DNA of 64,000 nucleotides from Pseudomonas mucoides (GCF_015461845.1 NZ_JACOPW010000001.1:62001-126000), one strand, 5' to 3'. Shown: positions 27,663 to 36,022, numbered from the stretch's first letter. Program-made: numbers and translations. Notes: generated by a model not told the origin, from the letters alone.

Positions 27663-30600
27663 GGATTGCTCACTATTAAACGAATCATGCGGCGCTGATC
27701 CTCCTTCACCGGGGTATAGCTGTCATTCGTGGCACCAGGAATGACCTGGTAGTCACCACCACCTACTGCCTTTTCAATCTCCCACCGATAGGTCAAGCCC
27801 GGCGCACAAGTCGCCACACAAGTAACCCGACTAGTGAGCGGTGATCCAACCTGCGGATACCCGTTGACAAAGCCGTCGATCAGCACTGTTAGTGGAGCCA
27901 CCGGGTCGATGATCGAGCCCGGTGGGGTGGTGCCGCCACCGCTCACGCCTGGGGCGCTGGCCGTGCTCAGGGTGTCGGTGTTACCAACCACGTTCGCACC
28001 GTTCTTCGCCTGCACTTCGAAGATCAGCACCCGACCCACGTCGCCGGCATCCAGCACGTAGTTTGCATCGCCGTCGGCATGACCACCGTTTTTCCAAGTC
28101 ATCACCGAGGCGTCGGTACCGTTACCGCCATGGGCATCGAAGCTGTAAACACCGGTCAGGGTCTGGCCGACCTGCAACACACCCTTGATATCCGTCACGT
28201 CAACGATCGGCGCCGCCACCGGGTCGATGATCGAGCCCGGCGGGGTGGTGCCGCCACCGCTCACGCCTGGGGCGCGGATCGTGCTCAGGATGTCGGTGTT
28301 ACCAACCACGTTCGCACCGTTCTTCGCCTGCACTTCGAAGATCAGCACCCGACCCACGTCGCCGGCATCCAGCACGTAGTTTGCATCGCCGTCAGCATGA
28401 CCACCGTTTTTCCAGGTCATCACCGAGGCGTCGGTACCGTTACCGCCATGGGCATCGAAGCTGTAAACACCGGTCAGGGTCTGGCCGACCTGCAACACAC
28501 CCTTGATATCCGTCACGTCAACGATCGGTGCCGCCACCGGGTCGATGATCGAGCCCGGCGGGGTGGTGCCGCCACCGCTCACGCCTGGGGCGCTGGCCGT
28601 GCTCAGGCTGTCGGTGTTACCAACCACGTTCGCACCGTTCTTCGCCTGCACTTCGAAGATCAGCACCCGCCCCACGTCGCCGGCATCCAGCACGTAGTTT
28701 ACGTCGCCGTCGGCATGACCACCATTTTTCCAGGTCATCACCGAGGCGTCGGTGCCGTTACCGCCATGGGCATCGAAGCTATAAACACCGGTCAGGGTCT
28801 GGCCGACCTGCAACACACCCTTGATATCCGTCACGTCAACGATCGGCGCACCCGCCACCGGGTCGATGATCGAGCCCGGCGGGGTGGTGCCGCCACCGCT
28901 CACGCCTGGGGCGCTGGCCGTGCTCAGGCTGTCGGTGTTACCAACCACGTTCGCACCGTTCTTCGCCTGCACTTCGAAGGTCAGCACCCGACCCACGTCG
29001 CCGGCATCCAGCACGTAGCTTGCATCGCCGTCTGCATGACCACCGTTTTTCCAGGTCATCACCGAGGCGTCGGTGCCATTACCGCCATTGGCATTGAAGC
29101 TGTACGCACCGGTCAGGGTCTGGCCGACCTGGAGAACACCTTTGATGTCCGTGACGTCAACGATCGGCGCACCCGCCACCGGGTCGATGATCGAGCCCGG
29201 CGGGGTGGTGCCGCCACCGCTCACGCCTGGGGCGCTGGCCGTGCTCAGGCTGTCGGTGTTACCAACCACGTTCGCACCGTTCTTCGCCTGCACTTCGAAG
29301 GTCAGCACCCGACCCACGTCGCCGGCATCCAGCACGTAGCTTGCATCGCCGTCGGCATGACCACCGTTTTTCCAGGTCATCACCGAGGCGTCGGTGCCAT
29401 TACCGCCATTGGCATTGAAGCTGTACGCACCGGTCAGGGTCTGGCCGACCTGGAGAACACCTTTGATGTCCGTGACGTCAACGATCGGCGCACCCGCCAC
29501 CGGGTCGATGATCGAGCCCGGCGGGGTGGTGCCGCCACCGCTCACGCCTGGGGCGCTGGCCGTGCTCAGGCTGTCGGTGTTACCAACCTCGTTCGCACCG
29601 TTCTTCGCCTGCACTTCGAAGGTCAGCACCCGACCCACGTCGCTGGCATCCAGCACGTAGCTTGCATCGCCGTCGGCATGACCACCGTTTTTCCAGGTCA
29701 TCACCGAGGCGTCGGTGCCGTTACCGCCATTGGCATTGAAGCTGTACGCACCGGTCAGGGTCTGGCCGACCTGCAACACACCCTTGATGTCGGTCACGTC
29801 AATGATCGGCTTACCCCTACCCGGGTAGATATTTGGATCCCGCGGATCGGTACCTGCATCCACCTCTTCCCTATCGGTCCAACCATCGCCGTCGGTGTCT
29901 GGCTTAGCTGGATCTGTGCCATAAATAGCCTCTTCATCGTCGGTCAAGCCTTCACCATCGGTATCGACTGGCTCTGCGACGATCAGCTTATAGCTCGCTG
30001 TAGTAGTCGAACGGCCATTAACTTCTTGATGTGCAAATACCTCGACCGAACGCGCTGTAATACCGGCAGGAATGGTGACATATCCGCTCACCGGATCAAC
30101 CGTCACCTGCAACTTGTTGGCTTTGAAGGTAGCCGTTGTCTCGACCAACGTGACGGCGCCTTTTTCATATTTCACCTGGCCAGCAGGATCGACACCCTGC
30201 AGCGCAGGGCTGGGGCTGACCAAAGGACTGGCTGCACGACCACTTGGTGCCGTCAGGCTCATGGTTGGTTCAACGAAAGCAAAAGGCACTGTGGCTACCT
30301 TCTCTTCTTTTTTATAGTCGAGCACAACATTATATTCACGCGATACGAAGTCTTTGCGAGCGTCTGCCAATGGACGGAGCGCAGCGGAACTGCCTGGTTC
30401 GAATTGCGACGAGAGTGGGCGATCAAAGCTCCAAGTCAGGTTCATACCGACTTTGAATTGACCGTCACCACCAGTGATTTGTTCGTGCTCGGCATTGAAC
30501 CCCACCAACGGAACCGGCTGCCACTTGACGCCCAAGCTGTAACCTTTCGGGTCTCGCTCCAGCTTACCCCCACCAAAAGTATCAACACCCTCACCTTTCC

Positions 30601-31828
30601 ATTGGAAATACTTGGCAGTACCCGCAACTTTTGGTGCACCCGGCAAGGCAATTTCTACACGCGCATCCCAACCAGAAGCCGGACGCTCATACAGATCATA
30701 GCGCTCAGTATCGGGATTCAAACGATCCTGATCCGACTTCTTCCAGCCGGAGATTGGCGCGTAGGCGTTGGCAGACAGACGAGCCTGTTCGGTCCAGACT
30801 TCCATACCTAACCCACCACGCGTGTGGCTTCGGCTAAAGTCCTGATCAACAAAGGCGTTGATACCCAACATCAGCTCATCGTTGACTTGCTTGCGATAAC
30901 CTAGGCCGATGTTGCCGATATTACGCTCGTCGAATTGGCGCACGGCCACCTGTCCGAACAGAATGTCATCATGCCCCTCAAGCAGAGGGTGCAGATAATC
31001 AAGCGCAAGGTTGACGTCATTGGTTTCAATGTTAGCCTGCACACTAATTTTGGCTCGGCCGTACGGGCTCAGCAGCTCTTCCGCTTGCTGAGACAAAGCA
31101 CTGCTCGCACCACTTGCCGCCTGCTGCGCAAACACATCACCGGCCCCCCTACCACTGTCAGACTCCTGCGCCGAGTACAGACCCTGGCCTAACTGCGATA
31201 GAGTTTGTGCCAAGCGTTGTTCAAATTCGCGACTGTTCTCCTCGGTTGCCGAGTCGGCCTTGGCGCCTTTAGCCTTAGGCACAGGTTTAATGATAGTGTC
31301 ACCAGCCTTTAAGCCGGCAACGCCTTTCTCGCCCATCATCAAGGCATTCAAACGAGTGAGTTCGCGCTGCGAGCGATTGCTTTGCAAGGCCACTGATGCC
31401 AAAGACTCGCCTTTTCGCAGCGTGTAAAACACATAGCCTGGATAGAGCGCAGCTTCGCTGCTGCCAGTTTTCTCCTGAGGCACAAGCCATACTTTATCAG
31501 ACCACCCCAGAGCAGCCATCTGCGTATGCAGCGTCGTGAGCGCAGCTTCACTCACAGCAAACCGATGCGCCACCTGAGAGACCGTCTCACCTTGCGGGAC
31601 ATAAAGAAGATAGGTTTTCTCCACCGCCACTTTGACGCCGCGCTCTTGCACATCCACACGTGCTGCCGCCGCAGCAAACGGCATCGCCATCGTTTCATAC
31701 CCATAGAGCGCGAGGACTACGCTGGCGGCCAAAGAGCGCCCTTTCTTATACTTAGAAAAAGTGTCGAGACCTACTGTTACTCGACTAGACTTACCAAGAC
31801 TTTTACCTAAAGCATTGTGCTTCTTCAC
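27659..31828 (-). CDS. Inverse autotransporter (intimin/invasin-like, ZirT-like) adhesin with six Ig-like repeats
   Basis: 1389 residues. Order: an extended signal region (1-57, basic start then hydrophobic stretch ending AMPFAAAAA); two LysM-like peptidoglycan-binding stretches (about 71-120 with PQGETVSQVAHRF, and 131-185 with RKGESLASVA); an inverse autotransporter beta-barrel (about 250-470, from LLSPYGRAKISVQANIE through LGYRKQ to NLTWSFDRP); a linker domain; a calcium-type thrombospondin-3 stretch (about 623-660, DTDGEGLTDDEE and DTDGDGWTDREE); six 106-107-residue repeats (671-1311); and a 77-residue C-terminal domain. The barrel anchors it in the outer membrane (type Ve secretion) with the C-terminal part outside. 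Its C-terminus matches that of the exported protein at 23136-23816. Function inferred: adhesion, or delivery of Zir-like partners. Confidence 0.9.
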   Translation of the reverse strand: MKKHNALGKSLGKSSRVTVGLDTFSKYKKGRSLAASVVLALYGYETMAMPFAAAAARVDVQERGVKVAVEKTYLLYVPQGETVSQVAHRFAVSEAALTTLHTQMAALGWSDKVWLVPQEKTGSSEAALYPGYVFYTLRKGESLASVALQSNRSQRELTRLNALMMGEKGVAGLKAGDTIIKPVPKAKGAKADSATEENSREFEQRLAQTLSQLGQGLYSAQESDSGRGAGDVFAQQAASGASSALSQQAEELLSPYGRAKISVQANIETNDVNLALDYLHPLLEGHDDILFGQVAVRQFDERNIGNIGLGYRKQVNDELMLGINAFVDQDFSRSHTRGGLGMEVWTEQARLSANAYAPISGWKKSDQDRLNPDTERYDLYERPASGWDARVEIALPGAPKVAGTAKYFQWKGEGVDTFGGGKLERDPKGYSLGVKWQPVPLVGFNAEHEQITGGDGQFKVGMNLTWSFDRPLSSQFEPGSSAALRPLADARKDFVSREYNVVLDYKKEEKVATVPFAFVEPTMSLTAPSGRAASPLVSPSPALQGVDPAGQVKYEKGAVTLVETTATFKANKLQVTVDPVSGYVTIPAGITARSVEVFAHQEVNGRSTTTASYKLIVAEPVDTDGEGLTDDEEAIYGTDPAKPDTDGDGWTDREEVDAGTDPRDPNIYPGRGKPIIDVTDIKGVLQVGQTLTGAYSFNANGGNGTDASVMTWKNGGHADGDASYVLDASDVGRVLTFEVQAKNGANEVGNTDSLSTASAPGVSGGGTTPPGSIIDPVAGAPIVDVTDIKGVLQVGQTLTGAYSFNANGGNGTDASVMTWKNGGHADGDASYVLDAGDVGRVLTFEVQAKNGANVVGNTDSLSTASAPGVSGGGTTPPGSIIDPVAGAPIVDVTDIKGVLQVGQTLTGAYSFNANGGNGTDASVMTWKNGGHADGDASYVLDAGDVGRVLTFEVQAKNGANVVGNTDSLSTASAPGVSGGGTTPPGSIIDPVAGAPIVDVTDIKGVLQVGQTLTGVYSFDAHGGNGTDASVMTWKNGGHADGDVNYVLDAGDVGRVLIFEVQAKNGANVVGNTDSLSTASAPGVSGGGTTPPGSIIDPVAAPIVDVTDIKGVLQVGQTLTGVYSFDAHGGNGTDASVMTWKNGGHADGDANYVLDAGDVGRVLIFEVQAKNGANVVGNTDILSTIRAPGVSGGGTTPPGSIIDPVAAPIVDVTDIKGVLQVGQTLTGVYSFDAHGGNGTDASVMTWKNGGHADGDANYVLDAGDVGRVLIFEVQAKNGANVVGNTDTLSTASAPGVSGGGTTPPGSIIDPVAPLTVLIDGFVNGYPQVGSPLTSRVTCVATCAPGLTYRWEIEKAVGGGDYQVIPGATNDSYTPVKEDQRRMIRLIVSNP
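27891..29815 (-). repeat. Six tandem 318-321-bp repeats inside the adhesin gene
   Basis: The marker GGGTCGATGATCGAGCCCGG recurs at spacings of 318, 318, 321, 321 and 321 bases, starting near 27903. The repeats are almost identical in DNA. They fall into two subtypes, encoding GVYSFDAHGG (the last three translated) or GAYSFNANGG (the first three). The 3-base difference is one extra Gly codon in the DPVAGAP linker. Confidence 0.95.
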
Positions 31829-32403
31829 TTGAGATTACCGTTCTCGGAAATTACGATGGCGGTAATAATCTCAAGTCACACCACGGTTGCCCTCCCTGCA
31901 ACCCCTTATTCTCCTGTAGGGATTTACCCATTCTTGTCCCCACTCCAAACCACCAAAACGCTAAATCAGCGACTGCTCGAACATAGGAATAGAAAAGGCT
32001 CTTCACGGACTACCAAGGGAAGGCAACCTTGACCCTCCTCGATTGCACGGATTGTTTAAGGTATTTCCGCAGAGTTCGAAAACACTCGTGCACTGCGCCT
32101 GCGATAGTGCGGGTAGCCCATTGCGCGGGCGGCAGCAGCCAGCAGGCACACAGACTGGCCCCGGCACCAACTGGCGGGGCAGATGCCACGGAGTAGGCGC
32201 CAATTCGACTTACAGGGTGTGGGCATCGGAATTGATCGATACAACCGCCCCTCCCAAACGGGGGGGGGGGAAAGCAGTAGCTTTCGGCATCAGCACAGCG
32301 GATTCGGATTCGGATTCGGATTCGGATTAGAGACCGTGCTGTACAAACATATTCAACCAGATCACCGTTCTTTTTTTGGTTACCCGGAATACAGTGAGGA
32401 ATC
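31829..32403. other. Gap upstream of the adhesin gene with simple repeats
   Basis: The AT-rich part next to 31828-31990 must hold the adhesin promoter. Further upstream is a run of 11 G (32260-32270) and five copies of GGATTC/A (32300-32329). A 177-codon minus-strand frame crossing these has no protein-like character. Confidence 0.5.
32260..32329. repeat. Poly-G11 tract and (GGATTC)5 microsatellite
   Basis: Eleven G in a row at 32260-32270 and five hexamer units at 32300-32329, both of a kind prone to slippage. They lie 430-500 bases upstream of the adhesin start and just downstream of the terminator at 32404-32444. Confidence 0.85.
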
Positions 32404-32444
32404 AAAAAAGCGGCCAGTGGGGAGCCGCTCCCTACTGACCGCTG
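32404..32444 (-). terminator. Terminator of the 32.5-33.8 kb gene group
   Basis: On the minus strand AGCGGTCAGTAGGGAGC pairs with GCTCCCCACTGGCCGCT (one wobble, one mismatch), followed by six T. Confidence 0.85.
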
Positions 32445-32491
32445 GAAACATCCCGCCGCTCGATAACCGGGCGCTCGCCGTGCAACACCGC

Positions 32492-32572
32492 TCAGCACAG
32501 CAGCAGGAACAGCAATATCGCTATCAGAAAAAAGCCCCCCCATGAAAAGGCTCTTACGAAACCGCGCAGCAT
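32492..32572 (-). CDS. 26-residue hydrophobic peptide ending ILLFLLLC
   Basis: ATG 32572 to TGA 32492-32494, 11 bases after the beta-barrel gene and before the shared terminator. The peptide is MLRGFVRAFSWGGFFLIAIL followed by LFLLLC: a positive start, then one membrane-spanning segment with a terminal Cys. An AGG touches the start codon, so translation would depend on coupling or be weak. A second gene with the same ending lies at 33258-33407, which makes chance less likely. Function unknown; small single-helix proteins often regulate membrane enzymes or act as toxins. Confidence 0.5.
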   Translation of the reverse strand: MLRGFVRAFSWGGFFLIAILLFLLLC

Positions 32573-32583
32573 CCTGCGCTCGG

Positions 32584-33084
32584 TTAAAAGCGCAGGTAGG
32601 CCGACGCTGTGGTCTGGTCGACGTCCAGATCGCCGACCTTCAGGGCCACCTGCTCCAGGCGCAGGCCCAGTCCGCCGACCACATCCACTTCGGCACCGAA
32701 GCCATATAGGGTGTCCATGTCCTCGGACGAACCAGTAACATCGTCATCATCGCTGCGCCAGGCATGCAACCCTGCGATGCCATAGACACGGATACGCTGC
32801 CCCAGCGGGAACCCCAGTTGCGCACTTGCCTGGGCTGATTGGCCGCTGAAACTCTCGCGACCGCCGCTTAGTTCGCCAAAGTCCACCACCGCGCCCTCGA
32901 AGGCCAGGTAGTCATTGAGGCGATACCCTGCATAGACCTTGTAGCTCTCATCGGAATCGTCGAGCTCGCGCTCGTCGACCTCGAAGCGGGCAATGCCGCC
33001 GCCGACAAACAGGCCGCTGTCGGCTAGAGCAAAGGCCGAACCGGACAGCAGAACAATCGTGGAAATTATTTTCGACAAACGCAT
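32584..33084 (-). CDS. Small outer-membrane beta-barrel protein
   Basis: 166 residues from ATG 33084 (MRLSKIISTIVLLSGSAFALADS signal peptide). The mature protein has the alternating strand pattern of eight-strand OmpA/OmpX-like barrels (GLFVGGGIARFEVDE, YKVYAGYRLNDYLAFEGAVV, IRVYGIAGLHAW, TLYGFGAEVDVVGGLGLRLE) and ends ASAYLRF with the terminal Phe of outer-membrane proteins. It is followed by the 26-codon hydrophobic ORF and a terminator. The role is unknown; it may be structural or stress related. Confidence 0.8.
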   Translation of the reverse strand: MRLSKIISTIVLLSGSAFALADSGLFVGGGIARFEVDERELDDSDESYKVYAGYRLNDYLAFEGAVVDFGELSGGRESFSGQSAQASAQLGFPLGQRIRVYGIAGLHAWRSDDDDVTGSSEDMDTLYGFGAEVDVVGGLGLRLEQVALKVGDLDVDQTTASAYLRF

Positions 33085-33257
33085 ACCTACTCCCATTACT
33101 TGTAAATTTCGAAAAGCCGTTGGTCACTCGCTAAAAAACGTCATCCCCAGCAGACTGCGGAGTGATTGCGCAGCACCCAAAACATGGATAAAACAACCAT
33201 CGACACCGGCGATGTGAAACCGATGAGATCGGCGGGCAACTCGCCGCGCATTACCGC

Positions 33258-33407
33258 TCAGCACAGCAGCAGGAACAGCAATATCGTCATCAGAAAAACG
33301 CGCAATATCGTCATCAGAAAAAAACTCATTATCGTCATCAGGAAAAAGCGCAGTCCGCCTTCCCGCGACCCGACGGCCTGTTCAACCCCTTCCACCCCCC
33401 GCCCCAT
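33258..33407 (-). CDS. 49-residue hydrophobic peptide with tandem FLMTI repeats
   Basis: ATG 33407 overlaps the TGA stop of the upstream gene by one base (TGATG), a classical coupling arrangement. The first 20 residues are polar (MGRGVEGVEQAVGSREGGLR); the rest is FFLMTIMS, FFLMTILR, VFLMTILL and FLLLC. The three octamer repeats come from a 24-base tandem DNA repeat (33276-33348). The ending ILLFLLLC is identical to that of the peptide at 32492-32572. It should sit in the inner membrane; function unknown. Confidence 0.55.
   Translation of the reverse strand: MGRGVEGVEQAVGSREGGLRFFLMTIMSFFLMTILRVFLMTILLFLLLC
33276..33348 (-). repeat. Three tandem 24-bp repeats in the hydrophobic peptide gene
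   Basis: Minus-strand units with the core CTGATGACGATA, spaced 24 bases, in frame. Each encodes one FLMTI octamer. Confidence 0.8.
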
Positions 33408-33784
33408 CAGAAGCCCCGGTAGGAGGAGGCGCCGTCCTGCTCCGCAGCGATGCCACGAAAAGCATCCGCCTCACGAAAGTCAGCATGCAGATCGACACCC
33501 TCCTGCCAGGAGGACTCGACGGTAGCGCCCACCGTCTGACCGAGCGCGAAGCCCGCCTCGACATCGGCCTGGCGATTCAGGCGCTGAAGCCGGTTTTGCT
33601 TCGCTTCGTCCCGCCGTAGCTTGGCAAGCGCGCCGCGCAGGGACAGGTCGGGCTGCCCGCCCCGCCCCTCCTCACGCTCCCCGCGAGCGCCTCCGGCGTC
33701 CTCCTGAAGGCCGCCCTGTTCGACCGTGACGATCGTGGCACCGGACAGAAAGAGCATGACCATGATGGTTTTTGCGAAACGCAT
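33407..33784 (-). CDS. Small exported protein of unknown function
   Basis: 125 residues: signal peptide (MRFAKTIMVMLFLSGATIVT), then a charged, largely helical region (LRGALAKLRRDEAKQNRLQR) and a C-terminal GFALGQTVGATVESSW segment. GAGGGG lies seven bases before the ATG. The signal peptide resembles that of the beta-barrel protein at 32584-33084 (both start MR, then AK or SK, then I). The stop overlaps the start of the hydrophobic peptide gene. No family recognised. Confidence 0.6.
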   Translation of the reverse strand: MRFAKTIMVMLFLSGATIVTVEQGGLQEDAGGARGEREEGRGGQPDLSLRGALAKLRRDEAKQNRLQRLNRQADVEAGFALGQTVGATVESSWQEGVDLHADFREADAFRGIAAEQDGASSYRGF

Positions 33785-33982
33785 GATTCCCCTCGGTTGC
33801 GGCCCAACTGAGCCCTAAAGAAAATGGCCGTGCCGACGGATACGCGGCATCGGTATTCATTGTTCATCTGCAAAGGCACTCGGGTTCGCGACGGGCAGCA
33901 CCGCCGGCACGAGTGCGAAAAAAGGTGCCAGGACCGGGCGCCGCACCCCTTGCGCCAGGGCACCCGGTACTGGGCTGACTCG

Positions 33983-35194
33983 TCACTGCTGGAGCAATTC
34001 GGGCAACACGTCGGCCTTCAATTCAGCCATCGCCGCGATATCGATCGCCGCCATCGGCCGGCCAAGCAGATAGCCCTGGGCATAGCGGCAACCGAGCGAG
34101 CACAGCAAGGCCAGTTGTGCCGGCGTCTCGACGCCCTCCACCACCAGCTCGACGCCCATGGCGCGCGCCATGTCCACCGCGGACCGGATAACCTCCACGC
34201 TACGTGGCTGCAGATCGCTGGCGCGAATGAAGGCAGCATCGAGCTTCACCTCGTTGAACGGCAGCTCGCACAACCGGTTCAACGACGAAAAGCCCAAGCC
34301 GAAGTCGTCCATCGACACCTTGCAGCCGAGCATGCGCAGGCGCAGCAGCGCTTCCTGGGCGGCGGGCAGGTCGGCGATCTCGCCGGTCTCGGTCAGTTCC
34401 AGGGTGATGGCGCCCGGCGGCAGCCAATGTTCGGCCAGCGCGGCACGAATGCGCTCGACCAGATGCTGCGATTCCAGTTGCGCGGTGTGAACGTTAAACG
34501 CCATGGGCAGGTGAATACCGCGCTGACGCAGGGAACACTGGAACTTCAGGCTAGGCAGGAACATTGCCCAGAACAGTTCGTCGAGCAAGCCGTACGCCTC
34601 GATGACCGGCAGGAACGCCGCCGGACCGAGCAGCCCCTGCTGCGGATGACGCCAGCGCGCCAGTACTTCGACGCCGACGACGCGGTTGAGCTGGATGTCG
34701 CGCTTGGGCTGAAAGAAGGGCTCGAACTCATCCTCCAGCAGGGCACGCCGCACTTCGGCAAACCCAGGCTGTGCAGGCGGCACGCCAGGCACCACAGTCG
34801 GGAGGGGGGTGCTTGCCGCTGCACGCTCCATCAGTGCACCGATCTTGCGCAACGTGTACGGCTTGCCCAGGTCACCGATATAGGCGAGCCCCAGCCCCGC
34901 CACCATGGCGGCGACACCCCGGCGTAGTGAGGGCTCGATATCGCTGCAGATGATCACCGCTTCCACCAGCCGCTCTTGCGCGGCGCGCCGAAGGAAGGCC
35001 AGGCCATCCATGCCTGCCATCTGCAGATCGCAGATCACCAGGCGCACACCACCACAGGCACGCAACAGCGCAAGCGCCTCCGCCCCGTCGCCCGCTTCCA
35101 GCGCGTCGGTAACGCCGATCAACCCGAGCGCGGCGCGCAGGACGGCACGCTGAAAACGATTGTCCTCGAGCAGAATGACCTTGCCGGTTTGCAT
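33983..35194 (-). CDS. RocR-like response regulator with EAL phosphodiesterase domain
   Basis: 403 residues: an N-terminal receiver domain (1-120; ILLEDNRFQR acidic pocket, phosphoacceptor in VICDLQMAGMDG) and a C-terminal EAL domain (about 150-395; GVEVLARW in place of EAL, FNVHTAQLE, LELTETGEIAD, DDFGLGFSSL, KLDAAF and VVEGVE). The EVL variant and domain order match P. aeruginosa RocR, a cyclic-di-GMP phosphodiesterase that opposes RocA1. Start 35194 has GGGGA upstream. It is divergent from the RocA-like gene. Confidence 0.88.
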   Translation of the reverse strand: MQTGKVILLEDNRFQRAVLRAALGLIGVTDALEAGDGAEALALLRACGGVRLVICDLQMAGMDGLAFLRRAAQERLVEAVIICSDIEPSLRRGVAAMVAGLGLAYIGDLGKPYTLRKIGALMERAAASTPLPTVVPGVPPAQPGFAEVRRALLEDEFEPFFQPKRDIQLNRVVGVEVLARWRHPQQGLLGPAAFLPVIEAYGLLDELFWAMFLPSLKFQCSLRQRGIHLPMAFNVHTAQLESQHLVERIRAALAEHWLPPGAITLELTETGEIADLPAAQEALLRLRMLGCKVSMDDFGLGFSSLNRLCELPFNEVKLDAAFIRASDLQPRSVEVIRSAVDMARAMGVELVVEGVETPAQLALLCSLGCRYAQGYLLGRPMAAIDIAAMAELKADVLPELLQQ

Positions 35195-35407
35195 GATTTG
35201 TCCCCATAGGTTGCATGCCGGCAAAGCTACACAATACCCGGAGCAGACTTCCCCTAAGCCCTTGTAGGGTTTTCCCTATTCCGGGAAATCGCCTTTCAGC
35301 ACTCGGGATAATCCGAGAAAATATGCAGCATTCCCCTACCCATTGCGGCGGGTTGGATTAAAGTGAGTTGGATTAAAGTGAATTGGCGTGCAGCCTTCGA
35401 GGTGACC
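35195..35407. promoter_or_regulatory. Divergent promoter region between rocR-like and rocA-like genes
   Basis: AT-richer than its surroundings. It contains the repeated GTTGGATTAAAGTGA / GTTGGATTAAAGTGA direct repeat near 35353-35381 just before the RocA-like start; possible binding sites for the response regulator. Confidence 0.45.
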
Positions 35408-36022
35408 ATGAGTAAGATAATGATTGTCGACGATCATCCCACTGTACGTCTGGCGGTCAGGGTGATCCTGGAGCGCGAGGGTCACCAGATAGTCGCGGAG
35501 GCCGACAACGGCATCGACGCGATCAAGCTGGCCCGCGAGGCGATGCCGGACATCGCCATCATCGACATCGGCATTCCGTTGCTCGACGGGCTGGACGTCA
35601 TCGGCCGCATGCGCAGCATCGGCTTGCGCATCGACACCCTGGTACTGACCTCGCGGCCCTCTTCGCTCTTCGCCAGCCGCTGCATGAGCGCCGGCGCGTC
35701 CGGCTACATCAACAAGAGCGACAACCTGGAGGAGCTGGTCAGCGCGGTGAAGGCGGTGGCCGCCGGCTACGGTTTTTTCCCGCGGGACGCCCTCTACGAT
35801 CGCGAACACAACAACGAAAAAGAGGCCTTCGGCTCGCTGACCGACCGCGAAATGATGGTGCTGCAGGCCATCGTCCGCGGCGTGAAGATCAAGGACATCG
35901 CCACCACCATGCTGCTCAGCGACAAGACCGTGAGCACCTACAAATCGCGGATCATGCAAAAGCTCAGCGTGGGCAACAACGTTGAACTGGTGGACTGCGC
36001 ACGGCGCAACGGCTTGGCCTGA
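35408..36022 (+). CDS. RocA1/BvgA-like NarL-family response regulator
   Basis: 204 residues: receiver domain (1-120; MSKIMIVDDHPTVRLAVRVI, phosphoacceptor Asp in IIDIGIPLLDG, Lys in YINKSDN) and LuxR-type helix-turn-helix (about 145-200; LTDREMMVLQAIVRGVKIKD and LSDKTVSTYKSRI). GAGGTG before ATG 35408 decides the start. The same order with a BvgS-type kinase 76 bases downstream and a divergent REC-EAL protein is that of the Roc1 (SadARS) system controlling fimbriae and biofilm in P. aeruginosa. Confidence 0.9.
   Translation: MSKIMIVDDHPTVRLAVRVILEREGHQIVAEADNGIDAIKLAREAMPDIAIIDIGIPLLDGLDVIGRMRSIGLRIDTLVLTSRPSSLFASRCMSAGASGYINKSDNLEELVSAVKAVAAGYGFFPRDALYDREHNNEKEAFGSLTDREMMVLQAIVRGVKIKDIATTMLLSDKTVSTYKSRIMQKLSVGNNVELVDCARRNGLA

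Noticed and set aside
27891-29815. Regularly spaced repeats as a CRISPR array
   Set aside because: Units are 318-321 bp, coding, without short unique spacers, and no cas genes are near.
28079-30811. 910-codon plus-strand open frame opposite the adhesin gene
   Set aside because: Shadow of the repeat array: repeated His/Arg-rich text with no ribosome site, and fully explained by the antisense adhesin frame.
32010-32543. 177-codon minus-strand ORF before the adhesin
   Set aside because: Runs through the terminator, the hexamer microsatellite and the G11 tract, giving RIRIRIRI text; the 26-codon frame offers a better use of its first part.
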